A stretch of 37,402 bases of DNA from an uncultured Clostridia bacterium. Lineage in GTDB: Bacteria > Bacillota > Clostridia > Oscillospirales > CAG-272. This document shows positions 17,681 through 26,834 of the stretch, in pieces (positions within the stretch are counted from its first letter, which is position 1; each line of letters starts with the position of its first letter). The DNA lies in contig CANQYV010000009.1 in the NCBI GenBank assembly GCA_947628165.1, positions 1-37,402 on the forward strand, read 5' to 3'. The position numbers and the translations under genes were made by a program. The notes beneath the pieces are model-generated. The model worked only from the letters and a program-made list of their open reading frames with translations, searched no databases and had not been told where the DNA came from.

Positions 17681-18391
17681 ATGAGATTTGATATTCTGAC
17701 CCTTTTTCCCGAAATGGTCATGGGGGTGCTCTCCGAAAGCATAATCGGAAGGGCCGCCTCGTCGGGAAAAATAGAGATACGGGCGCACAATATCCGCGAC
17801 TATACTCTCGACCGCCACCGCCGCGTCGACGACACGCCTTACGGCGGCGGGATGGGGATGCTGATGATGCCGCAGCCCGTCTGCGACTGTTACGACGCCG
17901 TCAGGGCGACGGTCCCCGAAGGGGCGTCCGTCAGGTGCGTGTATATGTCGCCGAAGGGGATGCCGCTGACGCAGCGGAAGGTAAAAGAGCTCTCGGGATA
18001 CGACTGCCTCATAATACTTTGCGGTCATTACGAGGGGATAGATCAGCGTGCACTCGACCTTGTGGCGGACGAGTATATCTCGATAGGGGATTATGTGCTC
18101 ACGGGCGGCGAGCTGCCCGCCTGCGTCCTTGTCGACGCGGTGTCCCGCCTTGTCGACGGGGTGCTCGCCTCGCCGGAATGCTACGAGACGGAGAGCCTGT
18201 CGGACGGGCTGCTCGAGTATCCGCAGTACACAAGACCTCCCGTTTACCGCGGGCTTGCGGTCCCGGAGATACTGCTTTCGGGACATCACGAGAAAATAAA
18301 CGCATGGCGGGCAAAAGAGGCCCTGCTTGCGACCGAAAAGCTCCGCCCCGACCTTTTGCGGGACGCGGAGGATGAGGAAAATAAAGAATAA
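17681..18391 (+). CDS. trmD: tRNA (guanine-N1)-methyltransferase TrmD
   Basis: MRFDILTLFPEM, DDTPYGGGMGMLM, LCGHYEGIDQR. Confidence 0.97.
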   Translation: MRFDILTLFPEMVMGVLSESIIGRAASSGKIEIRAHNIRDYTLDRHRRVDDTPYGGGMGMLMMPQPVCDCYDAVRATVPEGASVRCVYMSPKGMPLTQRKVKELSGYDCLIILCGHYEGIDQRALDLVADEYISIGDYVLTGGELPACVLVDAVSRLVDGVLASPECYETESLSDGLLEYPQYTRPPVYRGLAVPEILLSGHHEKINAWRAKEALLATEKLRPDLLRDAEDEENKE

Positions 18392-18424
18392 AAAAGTGAG
18401 CGAAAAAGAAAGGGGGCGGCTTTG

Positions 18425-20314
18425 ATGGGACGCGGCGAGAGCAGAAGAGTGCGCGCCGAAAAGAGCCTGAAACAGGGCTTTTTCGGCAGGGTCTTTACGT
18501 CATACGGACAGATAGAGAGCGCGCGGAAGCACGGCGCCTTCCGTGAATTTTTCGCGGGCGTGCGCACGTCGCGCGTGACGGCAAAGGTCCGCCGCGCCGT
18601 GTCGCGCTCATTTGAGGGCAGCGCGATACTTCGCGGCGTCAGGCGTGCGGCGGCGATCCTGCCGCGCATGACGCTGCGTTCATACGGCATGTTCTTATTT
18701 TCGTTCGGATTTTACGTCGCCGTAGTGTGTACTATAAAGGCGATAGCGTCGGGCGGCGCCGCATTTGAAACGGACGCGCTTGTCAGCGGAGGCTTGGCAA
18801 TGCTCCTTTCGGTGCCGCTCCTTCTTTCGGGGAAAACGCTCGCAGATGCCGTCGCATCCGGAAAGCTCGCGTCATACCTCGCATTCGACATCCTCGGATA
18901 CAGGCGCGAGGAAGCCGAAAGGGACGCGGGTAAGTTCTCGCGTGCGGATACCATGTTCCTCTTCGGCATGGTCGCGGGGCTTTTGACGTTTTTGTTCAGC
19001 CCGCACCGCATACTCGGAGCTGTTCTTTCTCTCATCCTGCTCTACGTCGTCGGCTCAAAGCCTGAAACGGGGCTCATACTGCTTTTCGCCGGCTTCCCCT
19101 TCCTCTCAGACGGGCAGCTCTCGACACTCATAATACTTATCATTGTTTCGTATTTCGTAAAGCTCGCCTGCGGCAGAAGAACGCTTCACATAGATACGGC
19201 CGACATATTCATGCTTTTGTTCTTCGCGCTCTTTATCCTTGCCTCCGCGATAAATTACGGGGCGGGAACGGAGCATACGGGCTCCCCTCGCCGCATCCTT
19301 TATATTGTGCCTTATTTCCTCGTCGTCGGGCTCATCACGAACAAGGCGTGGCGAAGCAGACTCATAAGGGCGCTCATGTTCGGCGGCTCGGCGCTCGCCG
19401 TCGTGAGCATATTCGGTATGTTCAGCGAAAATATCGCGTCGTTTGCGGGGAGCTCGGGCAGCGCGTATGTAAATGCGCTTGTTGACTGGGCGTGCGAAAG
19501 GTCCGCCGACGCCGAGACCGCGTCATATTACCTTGCGATGATGATGCCTGTCATGATAGCGTATATCGCGCGCAGAGGAGAGGGAGGAAAGCGGATCAAC
19601 ACGGCGTTTTTCGCCGCGCTGACGCTTGCCGCCGCCGTCCTCACCATGTCCCGCGGGATATGGTTCGGCGCGCTCGCCGGCGTCGTCATAATGCTCATAA
19701 TACTCGACGTCCGCTTCGCGCTTCTTCCGCTCGCCGGCGCCGTTTTGACGCCCGTTCTGATGCTCGTTCTGCCGCAGTCCGTGCTCGACGCGGCGTCGTC
19801 GCTGCTCGACGTGACGGGATATACTACCGTGTGGCGCGCCTCGGTGCGAAGGCTGTCGGGCTCGATATTCTTTGACAACTTCATCGGCGGCATCGGCTCG
19901 GGGGACGGGTTGTTCCACGCCGTTTACGACGCGAGCTCGCCGGTCGGCGCGTCCGCCGACAACGCGCAGAGTCTGTTTTTGCAGATAGCGTGCGAGCTCG
20001 GCGTGTTCGGGCTGCTCGCGTTTTTGACAGTCGTCGTGCTCCTTCTGATCAAGGCGTTCACGGCATCCGCCGTGCGTGAGGACAAGGCGCAGAAGAGGTG
20101 CTCGGGCGCGCTCGGCTCCGGCTTTGCGGCGGTGCTTATAGCGGGCATTTCGGGCTATATCTGGGTAGACGACAGGATGATGCTTCTGTTCTTTATGTTC
20201 GCGGGGGTCGTCTCCGCCTACAACAGCGTGAGGGAGGACGAACGCACGGCGGCTGCCGCCGCCGTGGGATACGTCTCCGGTGACGGCGCTTCGGCGTCGA
20301 TAGATATGGTCTAG
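18425..20314 (+). CDS. O-antigen ligase/polymerase (Wzy_C-like) family membrane protein
   Basis: Polytopic, LTMSRGIWFGALAGV motif, large loop; family call by eye. Confidence 0.75.
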   Translation: MGRGESRRVRAEKSLKQGFFGRVFTSYGQIESARKHGAFREFFAGVRTSRVTAKVRRAVSRSFEGSAILRGVRRAAAILPRMTLRSYGMFLFSFGFYVAVVCTIKAIASGGAAFETDALVSGGLAMLLSVPLLLSGKTLADAVASGKLASYLAFDILGYRREEAERDAGKFSRADTMFLFGMVAGLLTFLFSPHRILGAVLSLILLYVVGSKPETGLILLFAGFPFLSDGQLSTLIILIIVSYFVKLACGRRTLHIDTADIFMLLFFALFILASAINYGAGTEHTGSPRRILYIVPYFLVVGLITNKAWRSRLIRALMFGGSALAVVSIFGMFSENIASFAGSSGSAYVNALVDWACERSADAETASYYLAMMMPVMIAYIARRGEGGKRINTAFFAALTLAAAVLTMSRGIWFGALAGVVIMLIILDVRFALLPLAGAVLTPVLMLVLPQSVLDAASSLLDVTGYTTVWRASVRRLSGSIFFDNFIGGIGSGDGLFHAVYDASSPVGASADNAQSLFLQIACELGVFGLLAFLTVVVLLLIKAFTASAVREDKAQKRCSGALGSGFAAVLIAGISGYIWVDDRMMLLFFMFAGVVSAYNSVREDERTAAAAAVGYVSGDGASASIDMV

Positions 20315-20360
20315 AATCTGTGCGAGGCAGGCTGATGAGAAAGTTTAGGAGGTTCTCGGC

Positions 20361-20792
20361 ATGAGAGAAAAAAAGCGGGCAGCGTTTACGGCGGCCGACG
20401 TCATTATAGTCGTTCTGCTTCTGCTCCTGGGGTTCTTTATATACAGATACACGTTCGCGGATACGTCGGGAGACGGAGCCGAGACGGAGTACGTTGTCAG
20501 GGTGTCCGCCATACGCACTGAGCTTTCGGACAGGGTCTCGGCGGACGACGAGGTACACAGCAAGGACGGCGAATTCATGGGCCGCGTTGTCTCCTGCACG
20601 GCGGCGGCGGCGATAGACCCCGAAACGGGCAGGCAGCTCCCCGACCAGTGGACGGATCTCTACATAACAATAAACGCGCTGGCTGACGGGGACGGAAAGG
20701 TTTCCGGCGTAAAGCTGGCGGCGGAGCACGAGCTCGAGCTCTACACGAAGGGACTTTATTTCAAAGGCGTCGTCGTGAGCGTTCGCGGATAG
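20361..20792 (+). CDS. Single-TM extracytoplasmic protein, DUF4330-like
   Basis: FTAADVIIVVLLLLLGFFIYRYTFA TM; resembles the adjacent 20838 ORF. Confidence 0.6.
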   Translation: MREKKRAAFTAADVIIVVLLLLLGFFIYRYTFADTSGDGAETEYVVRVSAIRTELSDRVSADDEVHSKDGEFMGRVVSCTAAAAIDPETGRQLPDQWTDLYITINALADGDGKVSGVKLAAEHELELYTKGLYFKGVVVSVRG

Positions 20793-20852
20793 GGAAGATT
20801 CTTTTGAGACGGAAAAATTACGACGAAAGAACTGTTTTTGGACGGTGGGAAA

Positions 20853-21353
20853 ATGAAAAGAAAACGCGCCTCATTCGGGGCACTCGATATATTTTTGATA
20901 CTGCTCGTCGTTTTGTGCGCGGCGGGGGTTGCCGTGCGGTTCGTGCTGACTGACGAGAAGGGAATACTCGCGTCGACGCCCGACACGGTCTCGGCGGCGG
21001 TGCAGGTGCTCATAACGAACGTGGAGAACACCTCGACGGAGTTCTTTACAGACGGCGGCAAGCTCCGCGTCGGCGACTCCGGCGGCGAGGGCGAGATACT
21101 GAGCCCCGTTTCGGTGACTCCGGCTGAATATATAAAGGAGGATGAAAACGGGGACCTCGTGCTCGCCTATCAGGCGGACGAGAACGGCAAAAAGGACGTG
21201 AGGTGCACGGTCGTGCTTGACGGCTTCTTCAAGGACGGCATCTTCCTGCTCGGCGGGACCGAGCCTATAATACCCGGCGCCGAGATTAAGCTCGAGGGCG
21301 ACGGGGTCGTCGTCAATGCCCTCGTCATAGACTCGGCTCCGCTCGAAGAGTGA
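20853..21353 (+). CDS. Single-TM extracytoplasmic protein, DUF4330-like
   Basis: KRKRASFGALDIFLILLVVLCAAGVAVRFVL TM; same layout as preceding gene. ORF track start is 20838; ATG at 20853 is an internal alternative. Confidence 0.6.
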   Translation: MKRKRASFGALDIFLILLVVLCAAGVAVRFVLTDEKGILASTPDTVSAAVQVLITNVENTSTEFFTDGGKLRVGDSGGEGEILSPVSVTPAEYIKEDENGDLVLAYQADENGKKDVRCTVVLDGFFKDGIFLLGGTEPIIPGAEIKLEGDGVVVNALVIDSAPLEE

Positions 21354-21425
21354 GGAGTGACCTAAATCGTGAAAAATCGCCTAAAATCAAAAACAGGCGG
21401 CGTCGAAAAACATGAATATGTACTA

Positions 21426-21454
21426 TTGATTTCACCCGGTCGTTTTGATATAAT
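21426..21454 (+). promoter_or_regulatory. Promoter of HPr gene (TTGATT-17-TATAAT)
   Basis: -35 at 21426-21431, -10 at 21449-21454. Confidence 0.78.
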
Positions 21455-21520
21455 TATCGCAAGCATAATTTATCGGGTGAATACTGTCGTATCCATCCGT
21501 GTCGGAGGATATGATACAGA

Positions 21521-21784
21521 ATGATATCTCGCACCGTAAAGGTTGAAAACTCGGTCGGACTCCATGCAAGGCCGGCGACATATTTCATTCAGAAGGCCAA
21601 CAGCTTTATGAGCTCAATCCTTATAGAATGCAACGGCGGAAAGGTAAACGCCAAGAGCCTTCTCGGGGTCCTCTCGCTCGGTATAGGTCAGAATTCGGAG
21701 ATAACGCTTACAGCTACCGGCGTGGATGAGGTTGAAGCCGTTGACGGGCTCGTTGCTCTGATCGAGGCGGGTTTTTCCGAATAA
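21521..21784 (+). CDS. ptsH: HPr family phosphocarrier protein
   Basis: GLHARPAT (His15), NAKSLLGVLSLG (Ser46 region). Confidence 0.93.
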   Translation: MISRTVKVENSVGLHARPATYFIQKANSFMSSILIECNGGKVNAKSLLGVLSLGIGQNSEITLTATGVDEVEAVDGLVALIEAGFSE

Positions 21785-21814
21785 AGTACGGGAAAACGAT
21801 AGAGAATATCTTTT

Positions 21815-21847
21815 GCGGACGCGATTTTACGGTTGCGTCCGCTTTTT
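21815..21847 (+). terminator. Intrinsic terminator after HPr
   Basis: GCGGACGC-N12-GCGTCCGC-TTTTT. Confidence 0.85.
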
Positions 21848-21867
21848 CGTGACGGGAGGTGAGCTTT

Positions 21868-23745
21868 ATGGAAAACGAAGGACGTGAGGCGAGGCGGCAG
21901 AGGCTTTTCCGCACGGCATCCATGCTGCCGCTGTGCCCCGGCGTATATATAATGAGAGACAAAGCGGGCCGCGTGATCTATGTCGGAAAATCCCGCGCGC
22001 TGCGCTCGCGCGTGTCGCAGTATTTTGCGAACACGCAGCACGCGGTCAAAACGGCGCGCATGGTGTCGGGCGTCGAGAGCTTCGACACGATAATATGCGG
22101 CACCGAGATAGAGGCGCTGACGCTCGAAAACGCGCTCATAAAGCAGTATGAGCCGAAATACAACATAAAGCTGAAGGACGCAAAATCGTACCCGTATATA
22201 AAGCTGCGCCTCACGGACGATTTTCCGAGGCCGGAGATGACGAGGAGGCGCGGTTCCGAGAGCTCGAGGGAGGCCGTCTACTTTGGGCCTTATTCGAGCG
22301 CGGGCGCCGTCAGGGACATAATTTCGTCTGTGGAACGCATATTCAGGCTGCCGGCGTGCGGGCACGAATTTCCGCGCAACATCGGCCGCGTCGGCAGCTG
22401 CGTTTATGACCAGATGGGGCGCTGCGTCGGTATCTGCCGCGGAAACGTGACGTCCGAAGAGTACAAAAATCTGATAAGAGATGTGATAAACGTCCTCAGA
22501 GGCGATATTTCCGCGGCGAAGGCGGACCTCGAGGCGCGCATGGGAAAGTACGCGGAGGATGAGAATTTCGAGGCGGCGGCGAGGTGCCGCGACAGCATAG
22601 CGGCTCTCGGAAGGCTCAAGGAGAGGCAGCACGTCGTCGCCTCTCCCGACACGGAGCGCGACGTTATCGCTTACTACGCGGACCCCGAGGGGATATGCTC
22701 GTCGGCGGCGCTCGTCGTCATAAGGGGCGGCGCCGTCGCGGACAAGCAGACGTTTGAATTCGGCGCGGCGCAGCTCATGGACGAAAACGGCATTTCGGGA
22801 GAGGGCGGACTTGCGGAATTTATTACTATGCTGTATTCGCACCGCGAGTATATCCCGCACGAGGTCCTCACGGCGTTTTCGCTCGAGGACGGCGAGGTCG
22901 GGCTTTTGTCGGAATTTCTCACCGAGCGCGCGGGGCACCGCGTGACCGTAAGGATGCCGGAGCGCGGCGAGGGCAGAAAGGTCGCCGAGATGGCGGAGGA
23001 GAACGCGCGCGTCGCGGCGGAGCAGTACAAATCGAGGCAGAAGCGCGACACGGCGACGTCAGCGAAGCTCGCCTCGCTCCTGTCGCTCGAGGTCGTCCCC
23101 GAGCGCATCGAGTGCTACGACATATCAAATCTCGGCGGCGAGCACATCACGGCGGGGATGATAGTCTGCGAGGGCGGGAAGCTGAAAAAAAGCGACTACC
23201 GCCTCTTTAAAATAGAGGGGAACGGCGCGCCCGACGACTACGGAGCGATGGCGGAGGCGATAAGGCGCAGGCTCGGACATGGAGAATGGGGCCCGCTTCC
23301 CGACCTCATCCTTCTTGACGGCGGCGCGGGCCACGTCTCGACGATCCGCCGCGTCGTTGACGAGGCGGGAGCGGACGTCCCCGTGTTCGGCATGGTGAAG
23401 GACGATTTTCACAAGACGAGGGCGCTTATCGGCGAGCACGAGGGCGAGGAGATCGGCATCGCGCGCGAGCAGGCGGTGTTCCAGTTCATATACAGGCTCC
23501 AGGAAGAGGTCCACAGGTTCACGATATCGGGAATGAAGCGGGCAAAGTCGAAAACGCTGAAGCGCTCGTCGCTGACCGCGGTGCGCGGCATCGGGGAGGC
23601 AAAGGCGAGGGCCGTCATGTCGCATTTCGGCACGCTTTCCCGCCTGCGCGAGGCGGGCGCGGAGGAAATTTCCGCCGTGCGCGGCGTGAGCAGGCAGAAC
23701 GCGGAGGACATATACGAATTTCTGCACGGGAAAGAAGGAAAATAG
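21868..23745 (+). CDS. uvrC: Excinuclease ABC subunit UvrC
   Basis: PGVYIMRDKAGRVIYVGKSRALRSRVSQYF, YDISNLGGEH, C-terminal HhH. Confidence 0.96.
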   Translation: MENEGREARRQRLFRTASMLPLCPGVYIMRDKAGRVIYVGKSRALRSRVSQYFANTQHAVKTARMVSGVESFDTIICGTEIEALTLENALIKQYEPKYNIKLKDAKSYPYIKLRLTDDFPRPEMTRRRGSESSREAVYFGPYSSAGAVRDIISSVERIFRLPACGHEFPRNIGRVGSCVYDQMGRCVGICRGNVTSEEYKNLIRDVINVLRGDISAAKADLEARMGKYAEDENFEAAARCRDSIAALGRLKERQHVVASPDTERDVIAYYADPEGICSSAALVVIRGGAVADKQTFEFGAAQLMDENGISGEGGLAEFITMLYSHREYIPHEVLTAFSLEDGEVGLLSEFLTERAGHRVTVRMPERGEGRKVAEMAEENARVAAEQYKSRQKRDTATSAKLASLLSLEVVPERIECYDISNLGGEHITAGMIVCEGGKLKKSDYRLFKIEGNGAPDDYGAMAEAIRRRLGHGEWGPLPDLILLDGGAGHVSTIRRVVDEAGADVPVFGMVKDDFHKTRALIGEHEGEEIGIAREQAVFQFIYRLQEEVHRFTISGMKRAKSKTLKRSSLTAVRGIGEAKARAVMSHFGTLSRLREAGAEEISAVRGVSRQNAEDIYEFLHGKEGK

Positions 23746-23755
23746 GAGGCATTCG

Positions 23756-24346
23756 ATGAGGATAATCACGGGTACGGCGCGCGGCAAAAAGCTCGAAACG
23801 CTCGAGGGCGAAAATACACGTCCGACGGGAGAGCGCGTCAAAGAGGCGGTTTTTTCGATGATACAGTTTGATATAGAGGGCAGGCGCGTGCTCGACCTTT
23901 TCGGGGGCTCGGGACAGCTTGCGCTCGAGGCTCTGTCGAGAGGCGCGGCGAGCGCGGTCATAACGGATATTTCGCCCGAGGCCGTCGAAATAATAAAGCG
24001 GAACGCAAAGGGGACAAGGCTTTTCGACCGCTGCCGCGTCTCCGTCATGGACGCGGAGCAGTTTCTGCGCCGCGCCGCCGGCAGGGAGAGCTTTGACATT
24101 ATCTTTCTCGACCCGCCTTACGCGAGCGATCTGCTTTACAAGTCTCTCGTGCTTATAGCAAGGGGCGGCGTCGCCTCGGGCGGCGCGCTCATCGTCTGCG
24201 AGTCGCCGGACGGGGATATTTTCCGAGGCGACGAGGCGCTGCGGGCAAGCTATGATATTGTCAGAAGCTCGGGCTACGGCAAGGCGCACATAACGATACT
24301 GACGCCCGCGGACAGCGGCGGGGAAATTTCGGAGGGAGAGAAATGA
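23756..24346 (+). CDS. rsmD: 16S rRNA (guanine966-N2)-methyltransferase RsmD
   Basis: MRIITGTARGKKLETLEGENTRPTGERVKEAVFSM, FLDPPYA. Confidence 0.95.
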   Translation: MRIITGTARGKKLETLEGENTRPTGERVKEAVFSMIQFDIEGRRVLDLFGGSGQLALEALSRGAASAVITDISPEAVEIIKRNAKGTRLFDRCRVSVMDAEQFLRRAAGRESFDIIFLDPPYASDLLYKSLVLIARGGVASGGALIVCESPDGDIFRGDEALRASYDIVRSSGYGKAHITILTPADSGGEISEGEK

Positions 24347-24873
24347 GCGAGAGCAGGAAAAAGGCCGTATTTACCGGCAGCTTCGACCCGTTCACAAAGG
24401 GGCACCTCGATATCGTGAGGCGGGCTGCGGCGCTTTTTGATGAGGTGACGGTCGCCGTCTGCGTCAACACGGAAAAATCCGCCTCGGGAGGGCGAGGGAT
24501 GTTCACGCCCGAGGAGAGGGTCGCGATAGCGGAGGCGTCCGTTTCGGGCGCCGCTCCCGACGGATGCGTCATAAAGACGGAGATTTGCCCGGGGCTTCTC
24601 GCCGATTTCGCGCGCGAGCGAGGCATCGGGTTCATAATAAGGGGCGCGAGGGGATCGGCGGAGTTTGAGTACGAGGCGTCGATGGCGGAGGTCAACCGCG
24701 CGCTCTCGGGGCTCGAGACAGTCATATTCCCGGCGTCGCCGGAGCTTTCTTTCATAAGCTCGACGGTCGCGAGGGATATGATCATATACGGCAGGGGCGA
24801 GGTCGCTATGGCGGAGTCGGGCAGACGGGCGGCAGAGGCGATACTTGCCGAAAGGAAAAAGAACAAAAGCTGA
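24343..24873 (+). CDS. coaD: Phosphopantetheine adenylyltransferase
   Basis: AVFTGSFDPFTKGHLDIVRRAA, IRGARGSAEFEYE, ELSFISSTVAR. Confidence 0.96.
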   Translation: MSESRKKAVFTGSFDPFTKGHLDIVRRAAALFDEVTVAVCVNTEKSASGGRGMFTPEERVAIAEASVSGAAPDGCVIKTEICPGLLADFARERGIGFIIRGARGSAEFEYEASMAEVNRALSGLETVIFPASPELSFISSTVARDMIIYGRGEVAMAESGRRAAEAILAERKKNKS

Positions 24874-24885
24874 AAACATAGGTGC

Positions 24886-24936
24886 AAAAAACCGCGAACG
24901 GCAGAAAAGAACACGCCGTTCGCGGTTTTTTTATTT
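24886..24936 (+). terminator. Intrinsic terminator after coaD
   Basis: AAAAAACCGCGAACGGC-N12-GCCGTTCGCGGTTTTTTTATTTTT. Confidence 0.95.
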
Positions 24937-25150
24937 TTCCGCCCGGGAAATCGCCGGGCGGCGCGGGAAAGCCTTTTTTTGAAAAAAATGACGCTGCAGC
25001 ATTGGCAAAAGGCAGAGGAGACATGTCGGATTTCGGGCAAAACGAACGGATCGCGCCGCAACATGCGGCGATATCAGGCGAATAAAGGAAGTTCGGGCGA
25101 AAAAATTAAAAAAATATCGGAAAAACGCACCATATTTTTTATTATTCGGC

Positions 25151-25179
25151 TTGACTTATCGGCGGGGAAAGTTTATAAT
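25151..25179 (+). promoter_or_regulatory. dcw cluster promoter (TTGACT-17-TATAAT)
   Basis: -35 at 25151-25156, -10 at 25174-25179. Confidence 0.85.
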
Positions 25180-25187
25180 AACATCAT

Positions 25188-25207
25188 AGTGGTGCGAAGT
25201 GGTGCTA
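25188..25207 (+). promoter_or_regulatory. Candidate MraZ boxes: AGTGGTGCGA AGTGGTGCTA tandem repeat
   Basis: Two 10-bp direct repeats with GTGG core just downstream of the -10 of the mraZ promoter. Confidence 0.75.
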
Positions 25208-25260
25208 AAATCCACATCGGGGCATCGAAAATCAACCGCAAAGGAGGCGCGGGGAGAGAT

Positions 25261-25686
25261 ATGACCTGTTTTCTCGGTGAGTATCAGCAGGTAATGGACA
25301 GCAAAAACCGGATATTCATTCCGTCCAAGTTCCGTGAGATCATAGGCGACCGCGCCTACATCACCTGCAACGTTGACGGATGCCTGTCAGTATACTCCGA
25401 GGAGGGGTGGCAGAAATATACGGAACGTCTGCTCGCGCTCCCTTCAACGGAAGGCGCCGCACTCATCCGCTTCATCTTCTCGACCGCGACGGACGCCAAG
25501 CCCGACGCGCAGGGGCGCGTCGTTCTGACGCAGGCGCTCCGCGACCACGCCGGTCTTTCTAAGGACATATACGTCATCGGTGTCGGCGACCACGCCGAGA
25601 TCTGGGACAAGGAAAGACGAGACGCCGACAAGACGGCGGAGAAGACGGCGGAGCTCATCAGCTTCATGCAGGCAAACAGGTTCTGA
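25261..25686 (+). CDS. mraZ: Transcriptional regulator MraZ
   Basis: FLGEYQQVMDSKNRIFIPSKFRE, DAQGRVVLTQALRDHAGL; start ATG 25261, not the 24979 ORF extension. Confidence 0.96.
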   Translation: MTCFLGEYQQVMDSKNRIFIPSKFREIIGDRAYITCNVDGCLSVYSEEGWQKYTERLLALPSTEGAALIRFIFSTATDAKPDAQGRVVLTQALRDHAGLSKDIYVIGVGDHAEIWDKERRDADKTAEKTAELISFMQANRF

Positions 25687-26744
25687 TGGGCGGAAAACGT
25701 AAAAGCGAAAACTTGACTGCCGTGGATGATTTTACGGCACATCCGCGGCAAACTGATAGCGGCAGTACGGCGACTGGCGGCGCACGGATATCGGAGCAGG
25801 CTCCCGTATTCGTGCACCTGCCGGTCATGCTGTCGGAATGCATAGACGCGCTCAGGATCTCGCCGGACGGCATATATGTCGACGGGACCGCGGGCGGCGG
25901 CGGGCACAGCGAGGCGATAGCGAAAAGGCTCACTGGCAAAGGCAGGCTTGTGTCTGTTGACAGAGACGGCGACGCAATTGAGGCGTGCCGCAGGCTGACC
26001 GACGCATACGGGGACCGCGTCACGCTCGTCCGCGACAATTACAGAAATCTTGCGTCGATTCTTTCGGGGCTCGGAATAGAAAAGATAAACGGGGCTCTCT
26101 TCGATCTCGGGGTGAGCTCGCATCAGATAGACTCAAAGGAGCGCGGCTTTTCATACAGTCACGACGGGGACGCTCCGCTCGACATGAGGATGTCGAGAGA
26201 CGATGTGCTGACGGCATACGACGTCGTGAACGGATACGACAAAGAAACGCTGCGGCGCATAATCTCCGAGTACGGCGAGGAGAGATTTGCGGGCAGGATA
26301 GCGGACAGGATAGCGGAGGCGCGGGAGCGCTCGCCGATAAGGACGACGGGGGAGCTTTCGGCAATAGTCACCTCTGCGGTGCCGGCGGCGACGGTGCCTT
26401 CGGGCTCGCATCCGGCGAAAAGGACGTTTCAGGCGATAAGGATAGAGGTCAACGGCGAGCTCGACGGCATCGAGCCTGCGCTGAGGGCGGCGGCGGACGC
26501 TATGGCGCCCGGCGGCAGGATTGCGGTGATAACGTTCCATTCGCTCGAGGACAGGATAGTGAAGCGGGTGTTTTCTGAGCTTGCGCGAGGCTGCATATGC
26601 CCGCCTGATTTTCCGGTCTGCGTGTGCGGCAGGACGCCGAGCGTGCGTCTCATAGGAAAAAAGCCCGCGACGGCGGGTGAGGACGAGCTTTCGGCAAATC
26701 CGAGAGCGAGGAGCGCAAAGCTGCGGGTCGCCGAAAAGCTGTGA
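25686..26744 (+). CDS. rsmH: 16S rRNA (cytosine1402-N4)-methyltransferase RsmH (MraW)
   Basis: HLPVMLSECIDAL, DGTAGGGGHSEAI, DLGVSSHQID; ATG overlaps mraZ stop. Confidence 0.96.
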   Translation: MGGKRKSENLTAVDDFTAHPRQTDSGSTATGGARISEQAPVFVHLPVMLSECIDALRISPDGIYVDGTAGGGGHSEAIAKRLTGKGRLVSVDRDGDAIEACRRLTDAYGDRVTLVRDNYRNLASILSGLGIEKINGALFDLGVSSHQIDSKERGFSYSHDGDAPLDMRMSRDDVLTAYDVVNGYDKETLRRIISEYGEERFAGRIADRIAEARERSPIRTTGELSAIVTSAVPAATVPSGSHPAKRTFQAIRIEVNGELDGIEPALRAAADAMAPGGRIAVITFHSLEDRIVKRVFSELARGCICPPDFPVCVCGRTPSVRLIGKKPATAGEDELSANPRARSAKLRVAEKL

Positions 26745-26770
26745 CGCCGCAGGACGGATGTGAGGCAGAT

Positions 26771-26797
26771 ATAATAAAAAACTCCCGCACGCGGGAG
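26771..26797 (-). terminator. Minus-strand intrinsic terminator inside the plus-strand dcw cluster
   Basis: Minus strand CTCCCGC-GT-GCGGGAG followed by TTTTTTATTAT. Confidence 0.65.
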
Positions 26798-26834
26798 GGA
26801 AGATAAAAAAACAACGGAAAGGACAAGCCGGGCA

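Noticed and set aside
21370-21520. GTG-initiated small ORF upstream of HPr (VKNRLKSKTGGVEKHEYVLLISPGRFD...)
   Set aside because: It overlaps the consensus promoter and operator-like repeat; no recognisable features.
21688-22938. 416-aa minus-strand ORF antisense to uvrC (and similar long antisense ORFs, e.g. 30669..31934, 34339..35508)
   Set aside because: Shadow ORFs from GC-biased codons; Arg/Ala/His-rich, no domains, opposite to strongly supported genes.
24979-25260. N-terminal extension of the mraZ ORF
   Set aside because: The -35/-10 promoter and MraZ boxes lie inside it; MraZ homology starts at MTCFLGEYQQ (25261).
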